A stretch of DNA of 60,811 nucleotides from Clostridia bacterium (GCA_017450025.1 JAFSYJ010000012.1:1-60811), one strand, 5' to 3'; counted from the first letter of the stretch, positions 1 to 7,979 are shown. Made by a program: numbers and translations. Notes: generated by a model not told the origin, from the sequence alone.

Positions 1-115
1 GTTAAAAACCTCCATGATATTTTTTTAGTAATGCGGTCGCCAAACCATTTACTATTATATCATAGAGGTTTTTCTCATGCTAAAGCTTTTTATCTTCCCC
101 CAGTAGAACTGGGGG
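1..115 (-). mobile_element. End of a probable IS200/IS605-family element (transposase off the left edge)
   Basis: Two strong hairpins are visible. Positions 97-104 and 108-115 form a perfect 8-bp stem (CCCCCAGT/ACTGGGGG) with an AGA loop, like the subterminal hairpin recognised by Y1 transposases. Positions 4-20 and 57-73 form a 17-bp stem with one mismatch. Read on the minus strand, the distal arm contains a GGAGG (9-13) that points off the window, so the stem would hide the ribosome binding site of a gene starting just beyond position 1. IS200 tnpA is known to be held down by such a 5' UTR hairpin. No transposase codons are inside the window, so the family call rests on structure only. An unrelated structured leader is the alternative. 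Confidence 0.45.
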
Positions 116-145
116 TTTATTTCCACGCCTAAAGGCACCAACAAT

Positions 146-181
146 AAAGGACAGCAGTATCCAAAAATACTGCTGTCCTTT
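146..181 (-). terminator. Terminator downstream of asnS
   Basis: A perfect 15-bp inverted repeat (146-160 with 167-181, arms AAAGGACAGCAGTAT/ATACTGCTGTCCTTT) lies 17 bp past the asnS stop. The minus strand continues ATTGTT, so the U-tract is weak, but stem strength and position fit a terminator for the asnA-asnS operon. Confidence 0.7.
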
Positions 182-198
182 TGGCGCGAGTAAGTATT

Positions 199-1587
199 TT
201 AAAATTCTGCGTTGCCGACTGTTCTCGGATACGGTATAACATCGCGGATATTGGAAATACCTGTGAGGTACATAACCGCTCTTTCAAAGCCGAGCCCGTA
301 GCCTGCGTGCTTTGTGCCGCCAAAGCGTCTTAAATCGAGATACCACCAATAATCTTCTTCTTTGAGGCCGAGCTCCTTCATACGCTTGGTTAAAACATCA
401 AGTCTTTCTTCACGCTGTGAGCCGCCTATGATTTCACCGATGCCGGGAACGAGACAATCCATTGCCGCGACAGTTTTGCCGTCGTCATTGAGGCGCATAT
501 AAAACGCTTTGATTTCCTTTGGATAATCCGTTACGAAAACAGGTTTTTTAAATACAACCTCTGTCAGGTATCTTTCGTGCTCTGTTTGCAGATCGCTGCC
601 CCATTCAACGGGGTAGTCAAACTTATCGTTATTTTTCTTTAAAATCTCAACGGCTTCGGTATATGTAACTCTGCCGAAATCCGAATTTGCAACGCCGTGC
701 AGTCTCTCCAGAAGCCCCTTATCAACAAACGAATTGAAGAAGTTTATTTCCTCGGGTGCGTTTTCAAGCACATAATTTATTACATATTTGAGCATATCCT
801 CGGCAAGTTGCATATCGTCCTGCAAATCGGCAAACGCAATTTCCGGCTCGATCATCCAGAACTCCGCCGCGTGGCGCGTGGTGTTTGAATTTTCGGCACG
901 GAAGGTAGGGCCGAATGTATAAACATTGCGGAACGCCATAGCCATTGTTTCGGCGCTTAATTGCCCCGAAACCGTGAGGTTTGCGCTCTTTCCGAAGAAG
1001 TCCTCGGAATAGTCAACCTCGCCGTCTTTTTTGGGAACATCGTTTAAATCAAGCGTTGTAACGCGGAACATCTCGCCTGCGCCTTCGCAGTCGCTTGCCG
1101 TAATTATCGGCGTATGTGAATACACAAAGCCGCGCTCGTTAAAGAACTTATGGATTGCATACGCTGCAAGGCTTCTTACCCTAAAAACAGCCGAAAAGGT
1201 ATTTGTCCTCGGTCTCAAATGCGCTATTGTTCGCAGATATTCGAGCGAATGTCTTTTTTTCTGCAAGGGATAGTCAGGTGTTGACGCGCCCTCTACATCA
1301 ATTTCAGACGCTTTTACCTCAAACGGCTGTTTTGCTTCGGGCGTAAGAACCAAAGTACCCGTAACATTTATGGCCGCTCCGCCGTTTAACGCCGCGATTT
1401 CCTTATAATTTGCAAGGTTATCGCTTTCAAAAACGACCTGAATATTTTTAAAGTATGTACCGTCATTTACCTCGATAAAGCCAAAAGCATTTGAGGCGCG
1501 GATAGTTCTTATCCAGCCTGAAATTTTGACTTCTTTGCCGCCGAAGGATTCGGGGCTTTTATAAATATCACTTACTAAAGCTTTCAT
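199..1587 (-). CDS. asnS: Asparaginyl-tRNA synthetase
   Basis: Class IIb synthetase that charges tRNA-Asn with asparagine in the cytoplasm. The 462 aa match the usual bacterial length. The N-terminal OB-fold anticodon-binding domain covers about residues 1-110. Class II motif 2 is seen as [19 protein letters not shown] and motif 3 as [15 protein letters not shown] near the C-terminus. The start is supported by GGGAGG eleven bases upstream. It follows asnA by only 10 bp, so asparagine synthesis and its use in charging are transcribed together. The presence of AsnRS means this organism does not depend on the Asp-tRNA-Asn amidotransferase route for Asn-tRNA. Confidence 0.97.
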   Translation of the reverse strand: MKALVSDIYKSPESFGGKEVKISGWIRTIRASNAFGFIEVNDGTYFKNIQVVFESDNLANYKEIAALNGGAAINVTGTLVLTPEAKQPFEVKASEIDVEGASTPDYPLQKKRHSLEYLRTIAHLRPRTNTFSAVFRVRSLAAYAIHKFFNERGFVYSHTPIITASDCEGAGEMFRVTTLDLNDVPKKDGEVDYSEDFFGKSANLTVSGQLSAETMAMAFRNVYTFGPTFRAENSNTTRHAAEFWMIEPEIAFADLQDDMQLAEDMLKYVINYVLENAPEEINFFNSFVDKGLLERLHGVANSDFGRVTYTEAVEILKKNNDKFDYPVEWGSDLQTEHERYLTEVVFKKPVFVTDYPKEIKAFYMRLNDDGKTVAAMDCLVPGIGEIIGGSQREERLDVLTKRMKELGLKEEDYWWYLDLRRFGGTKHAGYGLGFERAVMYLTGISNIRDVIPYPRTVGNAEF

Positions 1588-1597
1588 TTTATCCTCC

Positions 1598-2605
1598 CTA
1601 CAAAAGCATAATTCCTGCTTTTTTGCACTCCTGAACTGTTATTTTATCCCAAATGCTTGACTGGACTTCGCCTATATGCGCGCAGCCCAAAATGAGCATA
1701 CAAAGTCTTGACTGACCTATTCCGCCGCCTATCGTCAAAGGCAGTTCACCGTTCAGCAAAAGCTTATGGAAATACAGGTTTTTTCTATCCTCGCAGCCTG
1801 CGATCTTAAGTTGTTTATCAAGCGACTGTGCGTCAACTCTTATTCCCATTGACGAGATTTCCATAGCACAGTCAAGCGTATTATTCCAGAAGAAAATATC
1901 GCCGTTCAACGACCAATCGTCATAATCGGGAGCGCGTCCGTCGTGCGGTTTGCCTGATTTGAGCGCACCGCCTATTTGCATAATGAACGCGGTTTTATGC
2001 TCACGGACAAACGCGGTTTCTCTCTCCTGCGGCGTCATCTGCGGGAACATATCCTCAAGCTCCTGCGATGTTACGAATGTGACTTCTTCAGAAAGCTCTG
2101 TCTTGAGCTGCGGAAAGATAAGCCGCATCTGTTTATTTGTGGCGCAAATTGCTTTTACAATGGCTTTAACCGTTAATTTTAAATATTCCTCGTTTCTCGT
2201 TTCACGCGTTATTATCTTTTCCCAATCCCACTGGTCAACATAAACGGAGTGGAAATTATCAAGCTCCTCATCACGCCTTATGGCGTTCATATCGGTATAA
2301 AGACCTTTTCCGACTTCAAAATCGTATCTTTTGAGCGCAAGGCGCTTCCATTTTGCGAGCGAATGAACTATCTGCGCCTCCTCACCGACAGCCGGAATAT
2401 CAAATGAAACGGGTCTTTCTACGCCGTTTAAATTATCGTTTATCCCCGATGCTTCAGTCACAAAAAGCGGCGCTGATACACGCTTTAAATTAAGTGCTGA
2501 GGAAAACTCCTTTTGAAAAGTGTCTTTAATACACGATATTGCGCGCTGCATATCATAGCGGTCAAGCGGCTGTTTATATCCTGCAGGAATTTTTGTCTGC
2601 TTCAT
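1598..2605 (-). CDS. asnA: Aspartate-ammonia ligase (asparagine synthetase A)
   Basis: Makes asparagine from aspartate, ATP and free ammonium. The protein is a class II aaRS-like enzyme of 335 aa, close to the 330 aa of the Escherichia coli enzyme. Recognisable AsnA blocks are [31 protein letters not shown] and, at the C-terminus, [19 protein letters not shown] prefer the ATG at 2605 over the in-frame ATG at 2623, because AAAGGAG sits eight bases before 2605 whereas the upstream ATG has no site. It is first in an operon with asnS and has its own promoter (2632-2660). No T-box or other leader fits in the roughly 20-nt 5' UTR. Confidence 0.96.
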   Translation of the reverse strand: MKQTKIPAGYKQPLDRYDMQRAISCIKDTFQKEFSSALNLKRVSAPLFVTEASGINDNLNGVERPVSFDIPAVGEEAQIVHSLAKWKRLALKRYDFEVGKGLYTDMNAIRRDEELDNFHSVYVDQWDWEKIITRETRNEEYLKLTVKAIVKAICATNKQMRLIFPQLKTELSEEVTFVTSQELEDMFPQMTPQERETAFVREHKTAFIMQIGGALKSGKPHDGRAPDYDDWSLNGDIFFWNNTLDCAMEISSMGIRVDAQSLDKQLKIAGCEDRKNLYFHKLLLNGELPLTIGGGIGQSRLCMLILGCAHIGEVQSSIWDKITVQECKKAGIMLL

Positions 2606-2631
2606 ATACCCGTCTCCTTTCATTTGGCTTT

Positions 2632-2660
2632 ATTATATAGCTTTAGGTAAATAAAGTCAA
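2632..2660 (-). promoter_or_regulatory. Promoter of the asnA-asnS operon
   Basis: On the minus strand TTGACT and TATAAT are separated by exactly 17 bp. The predicted start of transcription is near 2625, about 20 nt before the asnA ATG, which excludes a long regulatory leader. Confidence 0.8.
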
Positions 2661-2663
2661 GAA

Positions 2664-2697
2664 AAAAGAGTGTAAAAAAGTAATTTTACACTCTTTT
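2664..2697 (-). terminator. Terminator between the XRE gene and asnA
   Basis: A perfect 14-bp inverted repeat (2664-2677 with 2684-2697) starts right after the XRE stop codon and runs into TTTTTT on the minus strand. It isolates the XRE gene from the asnA promoter just downstream. Confidence 0.8.
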
Positions 2698-2699
2698 CA

Positions 2700-2948
2700 T
2701 CAATCATTATCAACATCTGTAAGCTTGCTGACGGGAACGCCAAGTGCATTACTGATTTTATACAGCGATTTCAAAGACGGCACATACGGCGCGCTCGGTC
2801 CTTCAAGCTGAGAAATAAAATTAAGTGACATTCCGCTATATTCGCTCAACTGTTCCTGTGTCATATTTGCCAATCTGCGGTAATAGCCAACCTTTAAGCC
2901 GACTTTTATTATAAACATTTTATACTCTTTTTCGTTAAAGCTTTCCAT
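2700..2948 (-). CDS. Small XRE-family helix-turn-helix regulator
   Basis: An 82-aa protein that is essentially one Cro/CI-type HTH. The helix pair is seen in YYRRLANMTQEQLSEYSGMS followed by NFISQLEGPS, with the usual SLKSLYKISNALGVPVSKL tail. There is no sensor domain. It is transcribed divergently from the SLOG-like gene, with 131 bp between them, and is cut off from asnA by a terminator. Targets cannot be read from the sequence; the shared intergenic region is the simplest guess. The start at 2948 is preceded by AAAAAGGTG at a rather long distance. An internal ATG ten codons in is possible but would trim the first helix. Confidence 0.8.
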   Translation of the reverse strand: MESFNEKEYKMFIIKVGLKVGYYRRLANMTQEQLSEYSGMSLNFISQLEGPSAPYVPSLKSLYKISNALGVPVSKLTDVDND

Positions 2949-2998
2949 AAAATAAACACCTTTTTATATTTTTATTCTACGGAAATAATTATATACTA

Positions 2999-3027
2999 TT
3001 TACAAATACATTTTTATTGTTTATAAT
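2999..3027 (+). promoter_or_regulatory. Promoter of the SLOG-like gene
   Basis: TTTACA and TATAAT are separated by 17 bp, about 50 bp upstream of the gene start. No clear matching promoter for the divergent XRE gene was found, apart from a TATAAT-like box on the other strand near 2985. Confidence 0.65.
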
Positions 3028-3079
3028 TAAATAAAACTACCGTATTACAGAAGGTAACGCTGTGTGTGAGGGGTTTAAT

Positions 3080-3550
3080 ATGGAGAAAAACTTGAGATGT
3101 TGTTTTGCCGGTCACAACAAAGTATATGGCGAGGATATTCGCGAAAGCTTAGCAAAAACCGCTGAGCTTTTAATAACACAATACGGTGTTAAAGAATTTT
3201 GGATTGGCAATTACGGACAATTTGATTTTTGCGCGAGAAGTATTTTGCAGGCTCTTAAAAAAGAATATGCTATAGAAATTGATTTAGTTATTCCCTATCT
3301 GACAAAAGATATATGCCAAAACACGGATTTTTACCACAAAAGATTTGACAATATTTTAATGGCGGATATTCCTGAAAAAACTCCCAAAAGAATATACATA
3401 ATAAAAGCAAACGAATATATGATAAATAATTCCGAATTTTTAATATGCAATGTTGAATATCCTTGGGGAGGTGCTGCAAAAACATTAGAATATGCAAAAA
3501 GAAGAAAATTGCAAATTTTTAATTTATCAAAAAACAGCCGCGTCATATAA
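3080..3550 (+). CDS. SLOG-like (DUF1273-type) nucleotide-binding protein
   Basis: A 156-aa single-domain protein. It opens with a beta strand and glycine turn, CCFAGHNKVYG, typical of the SLOG/DUF1273 Rossmann-like group, and later has ILICNVEYPWGGAAKTLEYAKRR-like features: a strand followed by GGA and a helix, as in SLOG ligand pockets. The exact call is family-level only. I chose the ATG at 3080 because GAGGGG lies six bases upstream; the GTG at 3062 has no such site. SLOG proteins are predicted to bind nucleotide-derived ligands and some occur in conflict systems, but nothing else here supports a defence role. The neighbour is a divergent XRE regulator. Confidence 0.55.
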   Translation: MEKNLRCCFAGHNKVYGEDIRESLAKTAELLITQYGVKEFWIGNYGQFDFCARSILQALKKEYAIEIDLVIPYLTKDICQNTDFYHKRFDNILMADIPEKTPKRIYIIKANEYMINNSEFLICNVEYPWGGAAKTLEYAKRRKLQIFNLSKNSRVI

Positions 3551-3570
3551 GCGCGGCATAGTTTTCTGAT

Positions 3571-3600
3571 ACGGGCGATTCGTGAATCGCCCCTACGGAC
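3571..3600. repeat. Interspersed hairpin repeat, copy 1
   Basis: ACGGGCGATTCGTGAATCGCCC is followed by CTACGGAC. The arms GGGCGATTC/GAATCGCCC (3573-3592) are perfect. The copy lies between the convergent SLOG-like gene and aspS. It matches the minus strand of 22711-22740, with paired substitutions in the stem. Confidence 0.8.
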
Positions 3601-3630
3601 TGTGTTGTTAATAGGTTGTGCGTAGAATTT

Positions 3631-3662
3631 GGAACTGGCAATTCGTGAATTGCCCATACAAC
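3631..3662. repeat. Interspersed hairpin repeat, copy 2 (diverged)
   Basis: The arms GGCAATTC/GAATTGCC (3637-3654) share the central ATTCGTGAAT and the CCCATAC-like flank with copy 1, 60 bp away. The G/C positions of the stem base have changed in a paired manner. Confidence 0.65.
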
Positions 3663-3672
3663 ATAATCTTTT

Positions 3673-5007
3673 TTACGGATTTAAGCGGTTGGGACCGCGG
3701 AAAATAAACATAGCGTCTTTTATATGCAGACCGAGCAGGAGCATTGTCAGTCTATCTACGCCCAAGCCAAAGCCGCCGTGCGGAGGACAGCCGTATTTGA
3801 AAAATTCAAGATAGAACTTAACATCCTCGTCCAAGCCCTTTTCCTGCGCCTGCTTTTTGAGTATCTCGTAGCGATGCTCTCTTTGTGCGCCTGTTGTGAT
3901 TTCTACGCCGCGCCAGATAAGGTCATAGCCCTGCGGAACGCCGTTTTCATCGCGCATATGATAAAATGCTCTCTTTTCTGCGTTATAGTCTGTAACGAAC
4001 AGAAACTCGTGTCCGTACTTTTTCTGCACCCAATCAAAGCTCAAACGCTCTGCATCTGTTGTGAGGTCGCCTTTTTCGCTTTCGTCAGGCTTATAACCGA
4101 ACTCTTTTTCAAGCTCCTCATACAACTCGGCAAGTGTTATTACGGGGAACGGAGTCTCGGGCACTACAACTTCAATTCCGAACATTTCTTTGATTTCTTC
4201 GCCGTACTTTTCCTTAACGACTCCGAGTGCGTATGCGAGGATATCCGCTTCGATTTTCATAACATCACGATAGGAATCTATATAGCTGAATTCAAGGTCA
4301 AAGCCTGTGAATTCCGTCGTGTGCTTACTTGTATAAGACTTTTCGGCACGGAAAACTGGACCTACCTCAAAGATGCGTTCAAATCCGCTCGCCATTGCCA
4401 TTTGCTTATAAAACTGCGGACTTTGTGCAAGATATGCCGCGCGGTCAAAATATTTAAGCTCAAACACATCTGCGCCGCTCTCGGACGCTGTGCCGATAAG
4501 CTTAGGTGTATGAATTTCCAAAAAGTTTCTGTCCAGAAGGAACTGTCTCATCGCGTTTACCAAAACAGTCTGTACCTTAAAAATCATCTGGTTTTCATCT
4601 GTTCTGAGGTCAATCCAGCGATAGTCGATTCTCTGGTCGATTGACGAGCGTTCAACAGCCTGCTTTTTCTTTGTCGCGGGGATTTCTTTTCTCGCTATCG
4701 GAAGGGCGTCTGCAATGCTCTCAACAACTATCTCGTCGGGATAAAGCTCCATTCCGCCCATTTTGACATACTCGCTGAGCTCAAGGCATCCTACAACGGT
4801 AATTACGGAATCGCCCGTCAAAGCGTCAAGTATCTCTGTCATTTCGGGGTGTTTTTCCTTTTCAACCGTTATCTGGAGCTTGCCTGTAATGTCCTTTAGC
4901 ACAATAAACGCCATTGCCTTGCCGTTTCTGATATTTTCAACAAAGCCCTGTACTTTGATTTTTTTACCTGCGTTGTCCTTTGCGTCCTTTATATATGTTC
5001 TTTCCAT
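3673..5007 (-). CDS. aspS: Aspartyl-tRNA synthetase, archaeal/eukaryotic type
   Basis: Charges tRNA-Asp. At 444 aa it lacks the roughly 100-residue GAD insertion and C-terminal extension of normal bacterial AspRS (about 590 aa), so it belongs to the archaeal-type group. The N-terminal OB-fold spans about residues 1-100. Motif 2 is FRAEKSYTSKHTTEFTGFD and motif 3 GFGLGVDRLTMLLLGL. Some clostridia carry such enzymes, in a few cases non-discriminating, misacylating tRNA-Asn for a transamidosome. Because asnS and asnA are adjacent, a plain AspRS role is more likely here, but specificity cannot be settled from sequence alone. The start is supported by CGGAGG and a 17-bp-spaced promoter at 5032-5060. 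Confidence 0.93.
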   Translation of the reverse strand: MERTYIKDAKDNAGKKIKVQGFVENIRNGKAMAFIVLKDITGKLQITVEKEKHPEMTEILDALTGDSVITVVGCLELSEYVKMGGMELYPDEIVVESIADALPIARKEIPATKKKQAVERSSIDQRIDYRWIDLRTDENQMIFKVQTVLVNAMRQFLLDRNFLEIHTPKLIGTASESGADVFELKYFDRAAYLAQSPQFYKQMAMASGFERIFEVGPVFRAEKSYTSKHTTEFTGFDLEFSYIDSYRDVMKIEADILAYALGVVKEKYGEEIKEMFGIEVVVPETPFPVITLAELYEELEKEFGYKPDESEKGDLTTDAERLSFDWVQKKYGHEFLFVTDYNAEKRAFYHMRDENGVPQGYDLIWRGVEITTGAQREHRYEILKKQAQEKGLDEDVKFYLEFFKYGCPPHGGFGLGVDRLTMLLLGLHIKDAMFIFRGPNRLNP

Positions 5008-5031
5008 AACTTATTCCTCCGTTTCTTTCGT

Positions 5032-5060
5032 ATTTTAACACATTTTACAAAAAAAATCAA
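5032..5060 (-). promoter_or_regulatory. Promoter of aspS
   Basis: On the minus strand TTGATT and TAAAAT are 17 bp apart, giving a start near 5025 and a leader of less than 20 nt. There is no room for a T-box. Confidence 0.65.
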
Positions 5061-5087
5061 CAAATTCATAAACTTTTTTATAAGTGC

Positions 5088-5116
5088 TTGACTTGTTATT
5101 CCTTCCTATTTATAAT
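5088..5116 (+). promoter_or_regulatory. Promoter of the C39-like peptidase gene
   Basis: TTGACT and TATAAT are 17 bp apart. An inverted repeat ACTTGTTAT (5091-5099) / TTAACAAGT (5128-5136), with 8 of 9 positions pairing, brackets the -10 box and the start point and may be an operator. Confidence 0.75.
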
Positions 5117-5154
5117 ATAAAGCAGAATTAACAAGTGAAGGATTTTATATAGAT

Positions 5155-5754
5155 ATGAAATATATCAATCAAAAAAAGTACCCTGACATTTTATATGTTA
5201 CAAGAGTAAACATGAGCGATCCCGAATCGGTTGAGCGTGGACGCACTACAACAATTAGCAGCTCAGGCTGCGGTTTATGCTCTGCGGTTATGGTAGCATC
5301 GCGGCTTATTCCAAACTGCAATTTTGAGCTTAAGGACGCTATCCGTATCTCTTACGACAATAATGCAAATCACCAAGTCGGTACGGATTACAAAATATTT
5401 GCTCCAGCGTTTGCCGAAAGGTGCGGTCTTGATTTGGAAATGACAAATGACACAGAGCGTTTACGCTTTTGTTTGCGTACGGGCGGTGCGGCTGTTCTCC
5501 ATATAAAAGGTGACAGAGACGGGTATGTGGGTGTTTTCAGCCACAAAGGGCATTATGTTGCCGCAATATCGGAGGAACGCGACGGGCGTATCGCCGTTTT
5601 GGACCCGTCCTTGGTTGACGGCAAATATGATGAAGAAGGCCGCCGCGGTTTGGTGGAATTAAAAAACAATGTTGTTGCTTTATGTGATATGCAAGTGATA
5701 GAGGCCGATACCAAGCCTGCAAATCCAAGTTATTACCTGTTTTGGCGAAAATAA
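5155..5754 (+). CDS. C39-like papain-fold cysteine peptidase domain protein
   Basis: A 199-aa protein with no signal peptide or membrane segment. The candidate catalytic cysteine lies in SSSGCGLCSAVMVASRL (about residues 36-52), the form seen in peptidase_C39_2 proteins. The candidate histidine is in FSHKGHYVAAI (about residue 130), followed by the aspartate of VLDPS, giving a plausible Cys-His-Asp set. It is monocistronic, with its own promoter and terminator. C39 domains usually sit on ABC exporters, where they trim leader peptides; no transporter or peptide gene is next to this one. Its substrate is unknown, and an inactive binding role is possible. Confidence 0.7.
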   Translation: MKYINQKKYPDILYVTRVNMSDPESVERGRTTTISSSGCGLCSAVMVASRLIPNCNFELKDAIRISYDNNANHQVGTDYKIFAPAFAERCGLDLEMTNDTERLRFCLRTGGAAVLHIKGDRDGYVGVFSHKGHYVAAISEERDGRIAVLDPSLVDGKYDEEGRRGLVELKNNVVALCDMQVIEADTKPANPSYYLFWRK

Positions 5755-5767
5755 AAATTCATATTTC

Positions 5768-5799
5768 CGGTGACTGATTTTATCAGTCGCCGTTTTTTT
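5768..5799 (+). terminator. Terminator of the C39-like gene
   Basis: CGGTGACTGA/TCAGTCGCCG forms a 10-bp stem with one wobble, and seven T follow directly. Confidence 0.85.
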
Positions 5800-5830
5800 G
5801 CAATAAAAATTTTTAAACCTTTATATTTTC

Positions 5831-5870
5831 AAAAATAACACTTGACATGTTATTTTTTTTCATTTATAAT
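5831..5870 (+). promoter_or_regulatory. deoR-operon promoter with palindromic operator over the -35
   Basis: TTGACA (5842-5847) and TATAAT (5865-5870) are 17 bp apart. The -35 forms most of the 7-bp centre of a perfect 10-bp inverted repeat, AAAAATAACA (5831-5840) and TGTTATTTTT (5848-5857). A protein bound there would cover the -35. The DeoR regulator encoded immediately downstream is the obvious candidate. Confidence 0.75.
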
Positions 5871-5916
5871 GTAAGTAAGGTGTGAATTTTTATCAATTTT
5901 TTTGCTTTAACGGGCG

Positions 5917-6681
5917 GTGAAATACTTGAAAGAAAGGCGCGAACAGATAAAAAAGCATATAATTTCCAAGGGCTTTGTAACTCTTACCGAGCTTTCTTCG
6001 TTATTTCCCGATGTCTCCACAATGACTCTGCGCCGCGACCTTGAGTATCTCGAAACTCAAGGTGAAATCGTTCGCACCAAGGGCGGAGCAAAAAGCATTA
6101 TGCACCTGTCCATGCAAAAAGAAGAAGCATATAACAGACGCGAGTATATTAACCCCGAATTAAAGCGCGAGCTTGCCGAAAAGGCAGCCGCTTTAATCGA
6201 GGACAACTCATGCGTCTTTTTTGATGCCGGCAGTACAGTTATGGAAATCGTCAAGGCTCTCGGTCAAAAATCTATGTACACCATAACAAGCGGTCCCAAT
6301 ATCGCAATGGAGCTTTCCAAAAACAAAAACTGCACGATAAATGTTGTTTGCGGTCACCTTCACCGCGAAAATATTTCTCTTTCCGGTCTTACCTCCATCG
6401 AATTTTTAAAGGACATCAATATCGGCACGGCTATAATCGCCGCTTCGGGTTTTACGGAACGCTCCGGCTTTACCTGCGGCAATTATGACGAATGTCAGCT
6501 TAAAAAAACCGTTATAGAAAAGGCGGCGCGCGTGATTATTGTTATGGACAGCACCAAGCTCGGCAGAAGTCACCCCTTTACATTTGCGATGCCGTGTGAC
6601 GCAGATTATCTTGTGTCGGACAACAGCTTTGACAAAACAGTTAAGGCAAAGCTGGAGGCAGAAGGCTTGAAGGTACTGTAA
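5917..6681 (+). CDS. DeoR-family transcriptional regulator
   Basis: A 254-aa protein with an N-terminal DeoR HTH (about residues 5-60, including TMTLRRDLEYLETQGEIVRTKGGA) and a C-terminal DeoRC sugar-phosphate sensor (about 75-250, with DAGSTVMEIVKAL and later STKLGRSHPF). Family members are mostly repressors released by phosphorylated sugars. It is first in a run with the SorE-like dehydrogenase (41 bp gap, no terminator) and the 2-oxoacid dehydrogenase genes, so it probably controls its own operon. The GTG at 5917 is listed; a TTG at 5926 has better spacing from GGGCGGTGA and may be the true start, which changes only three residues. Confidence 0.9.
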   Translation: MKYLKERREQIKKHIISKGFVTLTELSSLFPDVSTMTLRRDLEYLETQGEIVRTKGGAKSIMHLSMQKEEAYNRREYINPELKRELAEKAAALIEDNSCVFFDAGSTVMEIVKALGQKSMYTITSGPNIAMELSKNKNCTINVVCGHLHRENISLSGLTSIEFLKDINIGTAIIAASGFTERSGFTCGNYDECQLKKTVIEKAARVIIVMDSTKLGRSHPFTFAMPCDADYLVSDNSFDKTVKAKLEAEGLKVL

Positions 6682-6722
6682 ATAAATTTATATATTTTAA
6701 TAAAGTAAAAGGAGTTGTTTTT

Positions 6723-7979
6723 ATGCAGACAAAAGCAATCAGGCTCTACGGCGAAAACGATTTGAGACTGGAAACCTTTGAACTGCCCGAAATCAAAGAC
6801 GATGAAATTCTGGCAAAGGTTGTTTCCGACTCTATCTGTATGTCTTCCTACAAGGCAACCGTACAGGGCGCAAAACACAAAAGAGTTCCGAACAATGTCG
6901 CTGAAAAGCCGATTATAATCGGTCACGAATTTTGTGGCGAAATTATCAAGGTCGGCGCAAAATGGCAAAAGGACTGGAAAGAAGGTCAGCGCTTTTCCAT
7001 TCAGCCCGCAATGAACTACAAAGGCTCGCTTGAAGCACCCGGTTATTCGTATCAGTATATCGGCGGTCAGGCGCAGTATGTTGTAATTCCTCACGAGGTT
7101 ATGGAAACAGGCTGTCTGCTCCCCTATGACGGCGATGCCTTCTTCTACGGTTCTCTCGCAGAGCCGATGAGCTGTATCGTGGGCGCATTCCACGCGCAGT
7201 ATCACACAACAAACGGCTCTTATGTTCACGATATGGGCATTAAAGAGGGCGGCAACATGGCTATTCTCGCAGGCGCAGGTCCTATGGGTCTCGGCGCTGT
7301 TGACTATGCTGTTCACAACGCAATAAAGCCAAAGCTCCTCATCGTTACGGATATTGACGATGCACGCCTCGAGCGCGCCGCAAGTATTCTGACACCCGAA
7401 GACGCAAAAGCAAACGGCGTTGACCTCAGATACATAAACACAGCTAATATGACGGCCGAAGATGTTGTCGCTATTACAGGCGGCGTGGGATTCGACGATA
7501 TTTATGTTTATGCCCCCGTTAAACCCGTTGTTGAAATGGCAAGCGCAATGCTCGGCAGAGACGGCTGTCTGAACTTCTTTGCAGGTCCGACAAATCCCGC
7601 TTTTGCCGCAGAATTTAACTTCTACAATGTACACTACGCTTCAACCCATGTTGTGGGCACATCGGGCGGCAACACAGACGATATGAAGGAATCTCTCCGT
7701 ATGATGGAAAAGGCTGAAATCAATCCTGCAGCGATGATAACACACATCGGCGGTCTTAATGCAGGCGTTGAAACAACCAAAAACCTCCCGAACATAAAGG
7801 GTGGCAAAAAGCTCATCTACACGCACAAAAATATTCCGCTCACAGCTATTGACGATTTTGCGGAAGCAGGCAAATCAAATCCGTTTTTTGCAAAGCTTGC
7901 CGAGATCGTTTCAAGACACAACGGCCTTTGGAACGCCGAAGCGGAAAAATATCTGCTTGAAAACGCTCCCGAAATATAA
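6723..7979 (+). CDS. SorE-like zinc-type alcohol dehydrogenase (L-sorbose 1-phosphate reductase family)
   Basis: A medium-chain dehydrogenase/reductase of 418 aa. The catalytic zinc region reads ISDSICMSSYKA-like near residue 38, with GHEFCGEII at about 66. The nucleotide-binding loop is AILAGAGPMGLGAVDYAV (about 180-197), followed by the aspartate of VTDIDDARLERA, which favours NAD(H). Length and overall pattern fit the SorE group, which interconverts L-sorbose 1-phosphate and D-glucitol 6-phosphate. The assignment to that exact substrate is not certain. The protein is co-transcribed with a DeoR regulator and an E1-E2-E3 complex, so it may feed a sugar-derived intermediate to it. AAAGGAG lies nine bases before the ATG. 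Confidence 0.8.
   Translation: MQTKAIRLYGENDLRLETFELPEIKDDEILAKVVSDSICMSSYKATVQGAKHKRVPNNVAEKPIIIGHEFCGEIIKVGAKWQKDWKEGQRFSIQPAMNYKGSLEAPGYSYQYIGGQAQYVVIPHEVMETGCLLPYDGDAFFYGSLAEPMSCIVGAFHAQYHTTNGSYVHDMGIKEGGNMAILAGAGPMGLGAVDYAVHNAIKPKLLIVTDIDDARLERAASILTPEDAKANGVDLRYINTANMTAEDVVAITGGVGFDDIYVYAPVKPVVEMASAMLGRDGCLNFFAGPTNPAFAAEFNFYNVHYASTHVVGTSGGNTDDMKESLRMMEKAEINPAAMITHIGGLNAGVETTKNLPNIKGGKKLIYTHKNIPLTAIDDFAEAGKSNPFFAKLAEIVSRHNGLWNAEAEKYLLENAPEI

Noticed and set aside
2606-2660. T-box leader for asnA
   Set aside because: Only about 20 nt lie between the promoter's expected start point and the gene; no T-box sequence is present.
3724-4644. 306-codon open frame on the plus strand
   Set aside because: It lies antisense to aspS, has cysteine- and leucine-rich low-information sequence and no ribosome site.
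6606-7634. 342-codon open frame on the minus strand
   Set aside because: Antisense to deoR and the SorE-like gene; composition is typical of a shadow frame, with no recognisable domain.
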